From positions 1 to 17,806 of the forward strand of contig CACBGC010000014.1 in assembly GCA_902538695.1 (NCBI GenBank): a stretch of DNA of 17,806 nucleotides, written 5' to 3'. How positions within the stretch are numbered: position 1 is the first letter of the stretch; the number at the start of each line of letters is the position of its first letter. A program made the translations under genes and the position numbers. The notes under the pieces are model-generated. The model was not told the origin of the DNA. It saw nothing but the letters and a program-made list of their open reading frames with translations, and searched no databases. This DNA is from an uncultured Synechococcaceae cyanobacterium (GTDB lineage Bacteria > Cyanobacteriota > Cyanobacteriia > PCC-6307 > Cyanobiaceae). Positions 7,144 through 14,785 of the stretch are shown here, one piece after another.

Positions 7144-8049
7144 TTAAAAACTTTCAAACTCTTGAACCCATTGTTTTTTGGAAAAAATCACTTCTTTTTT
7201 TGTGTAACTCATGGCAATTTTTTTTTCTTTATAAGCAACTTCTCCAATAAAAACTGGCCAAATCAATTGATCCCGTTCATATTTGTGGATTCTTCCTTGG
7301 CTATCCAGAAATAATGGATCTCCTTTTTTAATCATTTTCCAATCTTGGTTTATTCTCTCAGGATGAATTATGCCATCAATATCTCCCTTTTCATCTCTTG
7401 GATAATCTATACTCCCTTGATGAACGTGAACCACTAATTCCTTAGGAAGTTCTATAAGTTTATTTTTTAATTTATCTATCTCTTCCCTTAGGGAGCTAAT
7501 TATTAGAGAGAATCTATTTATTATATTTTGATCATAAAAATTTTGTGCGACAGCTCCTATTTCAATAACCAAACCACATGGCCAAGCTTCTACAAGAAAG
7601 CCTGTTTGGGCTTTATCTTTTTCGTGCAAATAAATAGGCAATCCAAATTTATTCTGCAGTAATGCAGCTAAACAAAAATCTTTAGATCTCCTCCCATACA
7701 TAACAATGCTTGTTCCCATATTTGCAGTAGTAGTGTGCAAATCGATTGCAATTTGACAGGGTTTAGATCCGTCAATTCCAAATTCATCTACTAAAAAACT
7801 GGCTCTGTTAGTTTCATAAAAGCTATTCTTGTGTTGATCAAAATTCTTACTTTCTTTAAAAGATCTATTTAAATCTACATCTATATATCTGCAACCTTTT
7901 TCATAAGCAGCAGGATTACCTATGATGTACTCATACTCAATACAATTATTTAAACTATTTTCTTTTCTATTAAATTGCTTAACAGCCCAAACAGGATTAA
8001 TTTCATTCCCATGAGTGCCTGAAACAATAAGTATTCTTTGAACAGTCAT
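7144..8049 (-). CDS. Probable aspartoacylase / succinylglutamate desuccinylase family zinc hydrolase
   Basis: Members of this M14-like family are zinc-dependent amidohydrolases. Aspartoacylase cleaves N-acetylaspartate to acetate and aspartate, and close relatives act on succinylglutamate. The 301-residue protein has the zinc motif GTHGNE with His13 and Glu16, YIDVDLNRSF (55-64) with the substrate-binding Arg63, the third zinc ligand His105 in IDLHTTTANMG, and the catalytic Glu163 in VIEIG. All catalytic residues expected for the family are present, and the length matches bacterial aspartoacylases. The ATG at 8049 leaves only 23 bases to the divergent glutathione S-transferase start, so the leader must be very short or the promoter lies inside the neighbouring gene. 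The substrate in a picocyanobacterium is unclear; it may be another acylated amino acid. Confidence 0.85.
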   Translation of the reverse strand: MTVQRILIVSGTHGNEINPVWAVKQFNRKENSLNNCIEYEYIIGNPAAYEKGCRYIDVDLNRSFKESKNFDQHKNSFYETNRASFLVDEFGIDGSKPCQIAIDLHTTTANMGTSIVMYGRRSKDFCLAALLQNKFGLPIYLHEKDKAQTGFLVEAWPCGLVIEIGAVAQNFYDQNIINRFSLIISSLREEIDKLKNKLIELPKELVVHVHQGSIDYPRDEKGDIDGIIHPERINQDWKMIKKGDPLFLDSQGRIHKYERDQLIWPVFIGEVAYKEKKIAMSYTKKEVIFSKKQWVQEFESF

Positions 8050-8072
8050 TTTTTCTTTAAAAATAAAATTTT

Positions 8073-9017
8073 ATGCAAAATAAATACCTTATAAAGGCCT
8101 CCAGAAAATTCTGGTTTTGGTTTTGGACCCAATTGATGAATGGCTTCGCGCCATCAGATTTACATGGTAATTATAAGAGGCCTAAAGGTATAACCATTAA
8201 TAGTGAATACGATATTAATAAAGAGAATGGACAAATTTATTTATTAGTAGGTCATTCTTGTCCATGGTGTCAAAGAACTTTACTTGTACACGAAATAAAA
8301 GATTTATCTAAAAAAGTTAAAGTAATTTTTTTAAAGGCTGATGTTGAGCATGGCGAATGGATTTTCAATACAAAGATTAAGGGATGTATAAGACTTTCAG
8401 ACCTTTACAAAAAAGCTAATAAAAGGATTATTTTTAGATCTACATTACCTCTTTTAATTAGCTTTGTAAAAGATGAAGTAAATATTCTTTCTAATGAAAG
8501 TTCACAGATTATAAGACTACTCAATTCAATCAAAAGTGAATCGAAATATCAGGCATTAAGTATTAAAGATGGTAATCAAAAATTTTTAGATTTAATTAAT
8601 AACAGCATTAATGATGGCGTATATAAATGTGGTTTCGCCAGGAACCAGTCAGCTTACGAAAAAGCAAGTAAAAATCTTTTCGCAGCTATAAATGAAATTG
8701 AAAATTTACTGCAGAAAAATAAAGGGGGCTGGATATTTGGAGAAGAGTTAACCTACGCAGATATTTACCTTTTTCCAACGCTTATAAGATGGGAATTGAT
8801 ATATAGCAAACTTTTCAAATGTACTGAACAAGAACTATCAAGTTTTGAAAAGATTATTGAATGGAGATTAAAATTCTTTAAATTATCTAACGTAAATAGG
8901 ACATGCCTTGACAATGAATGGAAGAAAGATTATTTCAAAGCTTTATTCCCTTTAAACCCAAATCAAATAATCCCAGTTTTACCATCGCTAAATGAAATAA
9001 TGAAAGTAGAGACCTAA
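8073..9017 (+). CDS. Glutathione S-transferase family protein (glutathionyl-hydroquinone-reductase/omega-like)
   Basis: The 314-residue protein has an N-terminal thioredoxin-fold domain with a CPWC motif at 63-66 in the context GHSCPWCQRTLLVHE. It also has a helical C-terminal GST domain that includes GGWIFGEELTYADIYLFPT. The cysteine in the CPW motif is typical of omega- and xi-class (S-glutathionyl-hydroquinone reductase) enzymes, which form a mixed disulfide with glutathione and reduce glutathionylated substrates. The xi class usually reads CPWA. The second cysteine here makes the motif glutaredoxin-like. The ATG at 8073 lies 23 bases from the divergent aspartoacylase-family start, and no Shine-Dalgarno sequence is present. 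Family membership is secure from the two-domain layout; class and substrate are inference. Confidence 0.85.
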   Translation: MQNKYLIKASRKFWFWFWTQLMNGFAPSDLHGNYKRPKGITINSEYDINKENGQIYLLVGHSCPWCQRTLLVHEIKDLSKKVKVIFLKADVEHGEWIFNTKIKGCIRLSDLYKKANKRIIFRSTLPLLISFVKDEVNILSNESSQIIRLLNSIKSESKYQALSIKDGNQKFLDLINNSINDGVYKCGFARNQSAYEKASKNLFAAINEIENLLQKNKGGWIFGEELTYADIYLFPTLIRWELIYSKLFKCTEQELSSFEKIIEWRLKFFKLSNVNRTCLDNEWKKDYFKALFPLNPNQIIPVLPSLNEIMKVET

Positions 9018-9057
9018 AAAAAATAAATAAATCAATTTCAAAAAAAATGATGTTGTA

Positions 9058-9103
9058 ATGAACACTTATTTAGTTCATAGATAATGCAATTTCATTAGAA
9101 ATT
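9058..9103. promoter_or_regulatory. Two perfect dyads upstream of cp12
   Basis: ATGAAC (9058-9063) and GTTCAT (9073-9078) form a 21-base dyad with a nine-base centre. Ten bases on, AATTTC (9088-9093) and GAAATT (9098-9103) form a second dyad with a four-base centre. Both lie in the 127-base gap before cp12, 42 to 87 bases from its ATG. Neither is followed by a T run, so a terminator for the upstream gene is unlikely. Use as an operator is inferred from position only. Confidence 0.4.
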
Positions 9104-9144
9104 AACTATGTTATGTATGTCTACTAAAGTACGAAAAGCTTAAA

Positions 9145-9363
9145 ATGAAATCCATTGACGAACACATCCAAAAAGATCAATCGGAAATCGAATCTGCAAA
9201 AGCAGAGGGCAATCTTCCAAAGGTCAGACATTTAACTGAAGAGCTAAAAGAACTCGAAGAGTATAAGGATCATCATCCAGAGGATAAACATGACCCTAAT
9301 GCTTTGGAACTATTCTGCGATGCCAACCCGGATGAACCAGAATGTCTTGTTTATGATGATTAA
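9145..9363 (+). CDS. cp12: Calvin-cycle regulatory protein CP12
   Basis: CP12 is a small, largely disordered protein that joins glyceraldehyde-3-phosphate dehydrogenase and phosphoribulokinase into an inactive complex when the thioredoxin pool is oxidised, shutting the Calvin cycle in the dark. The 72-residue protein has a charged helical core ending in ELKELEEYKDHH and the conserved C-terminal CDANPDEPECLVYDD, with Cys58 and Cys67 forming the GAPDH-binding disulfide loop. The N-terminal cysteine pair of plant CP12 is absent; the only two cysteines are C-terminal. It is monocistronic, with its own upstream region containing two dyads and with a terminator behind it. Identity is very secure from the C-terminal motif. 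Confidence 0.96.
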   Translation: MKSIDEHIQKDQSEIESAKAEGNLPKVRHLTEELKELEEYKDHHPEDKHDPNALELFCDANPDEPECLVYDD

Positions 9364-9390
9364 GTTTTCTTTTGATAGATAATGAACAAT

Positions 9391-9420
9391 AAAAAAGGGT
9401 TTTAAAAGCCCTTTTTTTTT
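9391..9420. terminator. Bidirectional terminator between cp12 and the 60-aa gene
   Basis: GGG (9397-9399) pairs with CCC (9409-9411) around a self-complementary TTTTAAAA centre. Six A residues stand before it and nine T residues after it. The A and T flanks let it work on either strand, which fits the convergent genes ending at 9363 (+) and 9431 (-). Confidence 0.8.
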
Positions 9421-9430
9421 ATTAATTCTA

Positions 9431-9613
9431 TTAGTAATCTCTATTAAAGTCGGATGGACTTCCTGTAAGTGAACATACAACCGACTCTTCATTTTTCATT
9501 TCCTTGACTTCTACAATTGGTCTTCCCATTTTCTTCAAAACCTCAATATCTTGAATGGTTTGACATCTAGCTATTATTTTTCCTTGTTGATCAAAGCAAG
9601 TATAGAAATTCAT
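9431..9613 (-). CDS. Small hypothetical protein (60 aa)
   Basis: This ATG-started 60-codon frame ends 11 bases from a terminator that also reads in its direction. The protein starts MNFYTCFDQQGKIIARCQTI and ends SLTGSPSDFNRDY, with cysteines at positions 6, 17 and 47. It has balanced composition, no membrane segment and no signal peptide. The first half (FYTCFDQQGKIIARCQTIQDIE) reads like two short beta strands followed by a helix. It lies 85 bases downstream of obgE on the same strand, so it could be the last gene of that cluster or have its own promoter. The terminator position supports this frame over an overlapping minus-strand frame at 9310-9492, which would run through the terminator and into cp12. 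I do not recognise a named family. Confidence 0.65.
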   Translation of the reverse strand: MNFYTCFDQQGKIIARCQTIQDIEVLKKMGRPIVEVKEMKNEESVVCSLTGSPSDFNRDY

Positions 9614-9698
9614 ATTATGTTTAAAGAGGTATCTTATTTATGACTAATTTTCATTATTAAATCAAGTGTTTTTTTTACAAAAAAATTTTAAATTTAAG

Positions 9699-10682
9699 TT
9701 AGATCCTTTTCCATACTTCAGAAAGCAGTGAAGATAAACCTTTTTTTAAAGATGAAGAAATAACTAAAACTTTCTTTTTAGATAAATCTTCTAACTTTTT
9801 TGAAATTATTTTCAAATAATCATCATCTACCAGCTCCATTTTATTCAATACTATTATCCTCTCTTTATCTAAAAGACCTTTTCCATATTTTTTTAATTCC
9901 TGCTCAATTATCTCAAAATCATATAAAGGATTTTCTGCAATTGCATCAATTAAGTGAACAAGTATCTTTGTTCTTTGGATATGCCTTAAAAAATCATGGC
10001 CTAAACCTACTCCATCAGCTGCCCCCGATATTAATCCAGGAATATCCGCAAAAAGGCAACCATTACCATCAATTTTTCTTACTACACCTAAGTTAGGTAT
10101 TAGAGTTGTGAAAGGATAATTTGCGATTTTTGGACGGGCAGATGATACAACGGAAATCAAGGTACTTTTTCCAGCATTTGGAAGTCCTATAATACCAACC
10201 TCTGCAAGAAGTTTTAGTTCTAATTGAACCTCCCATATCTCACCATCTTTTCCTTCAGTGCAAGATTCTGGGGCTCTATTTTGATTACTTAAATAGTAAG
10301 CATTACCATGTCCACCTCTTCCTCCAATAGCAATAGTTAAACTCTGTTTATGTTTAGTTAAGTCTCCTAAAATAATGCCGGTTTTAATATCCCTTATTTC
10401 TGTACCGCAGGGTACTTTAAGGATTGTATCCTCTCCTGAAGCACCTGATCTCTTATTAGGACCTCCTTTGCATCCATCTTCAGCAATTATTTCACGTTTG
10501 AATTTGAAATCTAATAATGTTTGAAGATTATTATCAGCCATCAAAATAACTGAACCCCCTCTGCCACCATTTCCCCCCGAAGGTCCTCCAGCAGGAACGA
10601 ATTTTTCTCTTCTAAATGAAACTATTCCATTTCCACCTTTTCCAGCTTTAAGAATAATGTTGGCTTGATCAATAAATTGCAC
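9699..10682 (-). CDS. obgE: Obg-family GTPase (short form)
   Basis: Obg is an essential ribosome-associated GTPase acting in large-subunit assembly and stress signalling. The 327-residue protein begins with the glycine-rich Obg fold (about residues 1-158, with repeated G-x-G-G patterns such as AGGPSGGNGGRGG). The G domain follows: G1 GLPNAGKS at 166-173, switch I Thr near 192-193, G3 DIPG at 213-216, G4 NKME at 280-283 and G5 SSS at 309-311. The protein stops right after the G domain, so it lacks the C-terminal OCT domain found in many longer Obg proteins. The start codon is GTG at 10682. It follows mutS2 by 41 bases on the same strand and may be cotranscribed with it. Confidence 0.95.
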   Translation of the reverse strand: MQFIDQANIILKAGKGGNGIVSFRREKFVPAGGPSGGNGGRGGSVILMADNNLQTLLDFKFKREIIAEDGCKGGPNKRSGASGEDTILKVPCGTEIRDIKTGIILGDLTKHKQSLTIAIGGRGGHGNAYYLSNQNRAPESCTEGKDGEIWEVQLELKLLAEVGIIGLPNAGKSTLISVVSSARPKIANYPFTTLIPNLGVVRKIDGNGCLFADIPGLISGAADGVGLGHDFLRHIQRTKILVHLIDAIAENPLYDFEIIEQELKKYGKGLLDKERIIVLNKMELVDDDYLKIISKKLEDLSKKKVLVISSSLKKGLSSLLSEVWKRI

Positions 10683-10723
10683 TTAATACGTTTATTAAAT
10701 TGTTTTCTAGGTATTTTAAAATT

Positions 10724-13135
10724 TTATTTTATCCACGCAATACTGCAACCAGGACCACCCTCGTTGTTGGCTGCATCTTCAATCTTATCAACATAATTTA
10801 AACCTGATAACCAATTTCTTAGTCCTTTCTTTAATTTCCCTGTACCAATTCCATGAACAATCCATAACGGTCCATGAAATTTTCTAATTTTCTCCTCAAT
10901 AATTATTTCGGCTTCATGAACTCTTAACCCTCTTACGTCAATTGTATTTTTACTCGTTCTAATTTTAGAGAAAGAAAAATCTTCTCTTGTAGACTTGATT
11001 TCGATTTTGGACCTATTGAAATTAGGCTTTTCTCCATTAATACCTTCAAAGTCATTTATAGATAATGTGCTTCTAAATGAACCACATTTAATTTCATAAA
11101 AACCACCTTTTTTATCTAAATCTACAATTTGTCCCGTACTATTAAGACTTTTAATCTTTACAAAATCGCCTACCTGAGGGTTCCATGATATTGACTTTTC
11201 AGATTTTTTTTGGGTTAAATGTTCCGTCTCAATTTCCTTTAATCTTTTTCCAATAATTCTCGTATCCTCTCCATTAACATTTTTATCTCTTAATTTTTTA
11301 ATCAAATCTATCACCTCTTGTTTAGCGGATATAATATGTTTTGATAATTTAGACCTTTCAATTTCCTGGATTTTTTGAGCATTTATTTTTTGATATTCAT
11401 AATTTCTCTTCAGTTCATCATGTAATATTTCAGTCCTTGCAATCAATTCAGCAGCAGCTTCTGCAGAATTTTGTTGTTTAATCCTCTCTTCCTCAAGTCC
11501 TTTAATAATATTGTTAATATTATCAACTTCTTTTGGCTTTAGATAATTTGCAGCTTCATTGAGTATGCTCTCATCGAGACCAATTCTCTTTGAAATTGAC
11601 AAAGCATTACTTCTCCCAGGAATACCCCAGTTGAGTATATATTTTGGCTTCAAAGATTCCTCATCAAAGGCAACTGATACGTTTTCAAATCTTGAGTCGT
11701 TATACTTTAAAGCCTTAATATCTCCATAATGTGTAGTTGCCAAAGTGATATCAGATTTATTTGCAAATTCTTTTAATAAAGCCATCGCAAGAGCACTTCC
11801 TTCAAGCGGATCAGTGCCAGATCCAATCTCATCTAACAAAACAACTGATAATCCTTTTTTGTAATCAAGTGAATCTAAGATCTCTTTTATGCGGGATATA
11901 TGTCCACTGAAAGTAGATAAATTTTCTTCTAATGATTGATTATCTCCTATATCCACATATATATTTGGACAAAAAGGGATAATAGGATTATTAGTTGAAG
12001 GTATCAATAATCCTGCTCTAGCCATAAGTAAAGACAAGCCCAAACCTTTTAAAGCTGCTGTTTTACCTCCAGTATTTGGACCTGTAATAGCTACAACCTT
12101 AGTATTTCTATTAATATAAAAATCGACAGCTACTGGTGGAGGGGCTCCTTTTTTCTTATTTTCCCAAATCAATAATGGATGAGAAAAACCAACTAAAGAA
12201 ATAATAGGATTTTTCTCAAATGTGGGAGTTTTACCTCCAATCCATTTCGAATATCTTGAACGAGTTAAGGCATTTTCTAATCTTAATAGAATGGATGCCA
12301 TTTCAATAAGATTTTTTGAATTATCACTAACAACATGAGACCATTTCTTAAGTAATTTAAATTCTTCTGCTGTGATCCTAGCCTCTAAAGAAGCAATCTT
12401 ATTACCTTTATTTACTACACTTTCAGGCTCAAAATATACTGTATTTCCTGAAGATGAAGAGTCATGAATTATTCCTTTAAATTTATCTACATAATTAACT
12501 TTAACTGCTAAAACAGGCCTTCCATATCGATCTCCAATAGTAGTATCTTGCAAATAAGCTAAATTCTTTTGAATAAATTTCTCAACTAATATTTTTCTTT
12601 CCAGTTTCTTAGATAAAAATTCTTTTCTAAGAATAGATAGTTCATTACTAGCATTGTCTGAAATCCTTCCATTCGATTCAATGCCCTTTTTAAAAATCGT
12701 TTCGATATTCTGATGGTCAATTAAATTTTTTGTGAATGATGAGATATAAGGCCTTTGTTCAAAATCTAATAAGTTTTTTTTTAAATTTCTTGCTGCAGCA
12801 ATTGTTTTCGCTATTTCTAGCAATTCAGAAGATGAAATTACACCTCCCTTCGAACAAATTTCAATATTTTTACTAATATCAAAAACACCAGAAAAACTAA
12901 TTGATTTATCTAAATTTTTTTCTAGCTCATTAATTTCAACAGTTTCATTCAAAAGTCTTTTAGATGCCTCGTATTCTGAAGGTATAACAAAACTTAAAAT
13001 TGATCTTTTACCCATTTCCGTAGAAGCGAATGAAGATAAATGCCTTTTTAATGAATCCCACTCTAAAAGGTTTATAGATTCTTCTTCTAAGGTGTTATCT
13101 GTATATGATTTTTTAGAATGACTTTTCTCTTGCAT
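10724..13135 (-). CDS. mutS2: Endonuclease MutS2
   Basis: MutS2 proteins combine a MutS-like ATPase with a C-terminal Smr domain. They are linked to suppression of recombination and, in Bacillus, to rescue of collided ribosomes. With the ATG at 13135 the protein has 803 residues. Walker A GPNTGGKT lies at 352-359 and Walker B with DEIGSGTDP at about 435-443. A long coiled-coil clamp region rich in Glu and Lys follows, then the Smr domain in the last 80 or so residues with IDVRGLRVHEAE and HGIGTGKLKKG. The mismatch-recognition domain of MutS is absent, as expected. The frame also extends to a TTG at 13153 that overlaps the preceding stop, but that start would translate a T-rich stretch (ILFFC) of no family resemblance, so I chose the ATG. 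It is the middle gene of the glyoxalase-mutS2-obgE run. Confidence 0.93.
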   Translation of the reverse strand: MQEKSHSKKSYTDNTLEEESINLLEWDSLKRHLSSFASTEMGKRSILSFVIPSEYEASKRLLNETVEINELEKNLDKSISFSGVFDISKNIEICSKGGVISSSELLEIAKTIAAARNLKKNLLDFEQRPYISSFTKNLIDHQNIETIFKKGIESNGRISDNASNELSILRKEFLSKKLERKILVEKFIQKNLAYLQDTTIGDRYGRPVLAVKVNYVDKFKGIIHDSSSSGNTVYFEPESVVNKGNKIASLEARITAEEFKLLKKWSHVVSDNSKNLIEMASILLRLENALTRSRYSKWIGGKTPTFEKNPIISLVGFSHPLLIWENKKKGAPPPVAVDFYINRNTKVVAITGPNTGGKTAALKGLGLSLLMARAGLLIPSTNNPIIPFCPNIYVDIGDNQSLEENLSTFSGHISRIKEILDSLDYKKGLSVVLLDEIGSGTDPLEGSALAMALLKEFANKSDITLATTHYGDIKALKYNDSRFENVSVAFDEESLKPKYILNWGIPGRSNALSISKRIGLDESILNEAANYLKPKEVDNINNIIKGLEEERIKQQNSAEAAAELIARTEILHDELKRNYEYQKINAQKIQEIERSKLSKHIISAKQEVIDLIKKLRDKNVNGEDTRIIGKRLKEIETEHLTQKKSEKSISWNPQVGDFVKIKSLNSTGQIVDLDKKGGFYEIKCGSFRSTLSINDFEGINGEKPNFNRSKIEIKSTREDFSFSKIRTSKNTIDVRGLRVHEAEIIIEEKIRKFHGPLWIVHGIGTGKLKKGLRNWLSGLNYVDKIEDAANNEGGPGCSIAWIK

Positions 13136-13149
13136 ACAAAAAAAAAGAA

Positions 13150-13536
13150 TCAAACATTCGATTGAATCCCTTCAGGAGGAACATAAAGCATCTCAAGCCA
13201 ATTTCCTTCAGTATCCTTCATATAAAAAGATGCTGTTCCATCTCTATGCTCATGCAAAGGACCAACTTTTACACCAGAATTTTTTAAATCATTTTGAATA
13301 TTTTCCACTTCTTTTTTATTTTCAAAATGAAAAGCAAAGTGAGGTCCCGCAGCTTTGTAGCTAGGGCCTAACAATGCAAGTCCATCTTTTCCTTTACCTG
13401 CCTCTAGATAAGACCAATCTTTATCATCCCAAACCAAATTCATACCCAGCTTAATATAAAAAGATTTCGCCCTTTCGAGATTCTCAACTCTAAGTGCAAT
13501 GTGACCAATCCTATTTACTCCTTGTGAAAACTTCAA
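13150..13536 (-). CDS. Glyoxalase-family (VOC) protein, lactoylglutathione-lyase-like
   Basis: The 128-residue protein is a single vicinal-oxygen-chelate unit made of two beta-alpha-beta-beta-beta modules. The first opens with NRIGHIALRVENLERAKSFY, giving the first metal ligand His12. The second module has PHFAFHF, with His66 as a likely ligand. The family glutamate ligand is Glu115 in GNWLEMLYVPPEG. Glyoxalase I uses this metal centre to convert the methylglyoxal-glutathione hemithioacetal to lactoylglutathione, but many VOC enzymes with the same ligands have other substrates, so the specific activity is unproven. It lies 62 bases downstream of hemB. Its stop is 14 bases before the chosen mutS2 ATG, so the two are almost certainly cotranscribed. 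Confidence 0.82.
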   Translation of the reverse strand: MKFSQGVNRIGHIALRVENLERAKSFYIKLGMNLVWDDKDWSYLEAGKGKDGLALLGPSYKAAGPHFAFHFENKKEVENIQNDLKNSGVKVGPLHEHRDGTASFYMKDTEGNWLEMLYVPPEGIQSNV

Positions 13537-13598
13537 AACAAAGCAATTAATTTATTACTTATCCAAGAATAAACCAAATTTTTGTTAATAATGAGTTT

Positions 13599-14600
13599 TT
13601 AAGTATCCTGCAACCATTGAGATGCATCACAAGCATGATAAGTGAGTATTAATTTTGCTCCTGCTCTCTTAAAACTAAGCAATGTCTCTAAAACGATATC
13701 TTTTTCGTTTATCCAGTTCTTCATAGCAGCAGACTTTACCATGGAATACTCCCCACTAACGTTGTATGCAGCTATGGGTTTATTTGAAAATGTACTTAGT
13801 CTATAAACAACATCCAAATATGAAATTCCTGGTTTTACCATTAAAATATCAGCTCCTTCATACTGATCCAATGCAGATTCAATTAAAGCCTCTTTTGAAT
13901 TGGCAGGGTCCATTTGATATGTAGACTTATTGTCTGGAATTACTTTCTTGCTATTTTCTCTGGGAGCCGAATCTAAAGCAGTTCTAAACGGACCATAATA
14001 AGCAGATGCATATTTAGCTGTATAACTAATAATACCTACATCACTAAATCCTTCACTATCAAGACCAGTCCTAATTGCTCCAACTCTCCCATCCATCATG
14101 TCACTAGGGCCAATAAAATCCGCTCCAGCTCTAGCTTGAGTTAAAGCTTGTTTTTTTAAAATTTCAATCGTTTCATCATTCAATATTTTTCCATTTTCAT
14201 CAACTAATCCATCATGTCCATCACACGAGTAAGGGTCCAAGGCAACATCTGTCATTATTGCCATTTCTGGAATCTCTTTTTTTAATATTCGAATAGCTTT
14301 AGGTATTAAACCGTTCTCATTAAAACATTCTGCTCCATCTTCAGACTTTAAGCTATCGTTAATTTTTGGGAAAAGAACCACACATCTAATTCCCAATTCC
14401 CATGCCCTAGTAACCTCTTTTAACAAGCCATTAATATCCCATCTGTAAGTTCCGGGCATTGCGGAAATTTCCTCTTTAAAATCTTTTTCATGAATAAATA
14501 ATGGATAGATAAAGTCCGATGCCGCCAAATGGTTTTCTCTAACCATTTCTCTAATTGCCTCAGTTCTTCTTAATCTTCTTGGACGAATAATCGAATTCAT
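13599..14600 (-). CDS. hemB: Delta-aminolevulinic acid dehydratase (porphobilinogen synthase)
   Basis: HemB condenses two 5-aminolevulinate molecules to porphobilinogen, feeding haem, chlorophyll and phycobilin synthesis. The 333-residue protein carries the two active-site lysines: Lys196 in SYTAKYASAYYGPFR and the Schiff-base Lys256 in ILMVKPG. The metal-site segment DVALDPYSCDGHDG (118-131) has Ala120, Asp122 and Asp130 where zinc enzymes have three cysteines. This is the magnesium-type pattern known from plants and many bacteria. Length is normal and the ATG at 14600 gives the usual start (IRPRRLRRTEAIREMV). It heads the minus-strand run hemB-glyoxalase-mutS2-obgE and diverges from the bicarbonate-transport operon across 222 bases. 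Confidence 0.97.
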   Translation of the reverse strand: MNSIIRPRRLRRTEAIREMVRENHLAASDFIYPLFIHEKDFKEEISAMPGTYRWDINGLLKEVTRAWELGIRCVVLFPKINDSLKSEDGAECFNENGLIPKAIRILKKEIPEMAIMTDVALDPYSCDGHDGLVDENGKILNDETIEILKKQALTQARAGADFIGPSDMMDGRVGAIRTGLDSEGFSDVGIISYTAKYASAYYGPFRTALDSAPRENSKKVIPDNKSTYQMDPANSKEALIESALDQYEGADILMVKPGISYLDVVYRLSTFSNKPIAAYNVSGEYSMVKSAAMKNWINEKDIVLETLLSFKRAGAKLILTYHACDASQWLQDT

Positions 14601-14756
14601 TTGAATATTATTAAATTGAAAGATATTTATCTAATACATTAATCGCTCGCCTCGCACATAAATCAATCAGAGACTTCTTTTGTTCAGGAAAATTAACTAA
14701 ATTCCAATGTATCTAGATAAAAAAAGTTACAAAAATATTTTGCACAATCTTCATTT

Positions 14757-14785
14757 TTCACAAATTTACGTCATTAAGAGATAAT
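14757..14785 (+). promoter_or_regulatory. Promoter of the sulP-sbtA-sbtB operon
   Basis: TTCACA (14757-14762) matches the sigma-70 -35 consensus at five of six bases. GATAAT (14780-14785) matches the -10 consensus at five of six, with an ideal 17-base spacer. The -10 box lies inside an 11-base palindrome, AGATAATATCT (14779-14789). Transcription would start near 14792, giving a leader of about 30 bases with a Shine-Dalgarno sequence. Confidence 0.55.

Noticed and set aside
7126..7314. Plus-strand 62-codon frame antisense to the aspartoacylase-family gene
   Set aside because: It overlaps the conserved 3' part of that gene, and its Phe/Asn-rich product is typical of translated AT-rich DNA.
9115..9132. 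NtcA-like site before cp12 (GTA ... TAC)
   Set aside because: The spacing between GTA and TAC is 4 or 12 bases, not the 8 bases of the NtcA consensus.
9310..9492. Minus-strand 60-codon frame overlapping the 3' end of cp12
   Set aside because: It would run through the strong bidirectional terminator and antisense to the conserved cp12 C-terminus, and it overlaps the better-placed small gene at 9431-9613.
9669..9692. T run, A run and A/T dyad downstream of obgE as a terminator
   Set aside because: The stem is made only of A and T, with no G:C pairs and no stable loop, so it is not distinguishable from background.
9800..10096. Plus-strand 98-codon frame inside obgE
   Set aside because: It is antisense to the intact GTPase domain and has no start signal.
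13136..13153. TTG start for mutS2
   Set aside because: It overlaps the upstream stop and would translate a T run into an ILFFC leader unlike other MutS2 proteins; the ATG at 13135 is more plausible.
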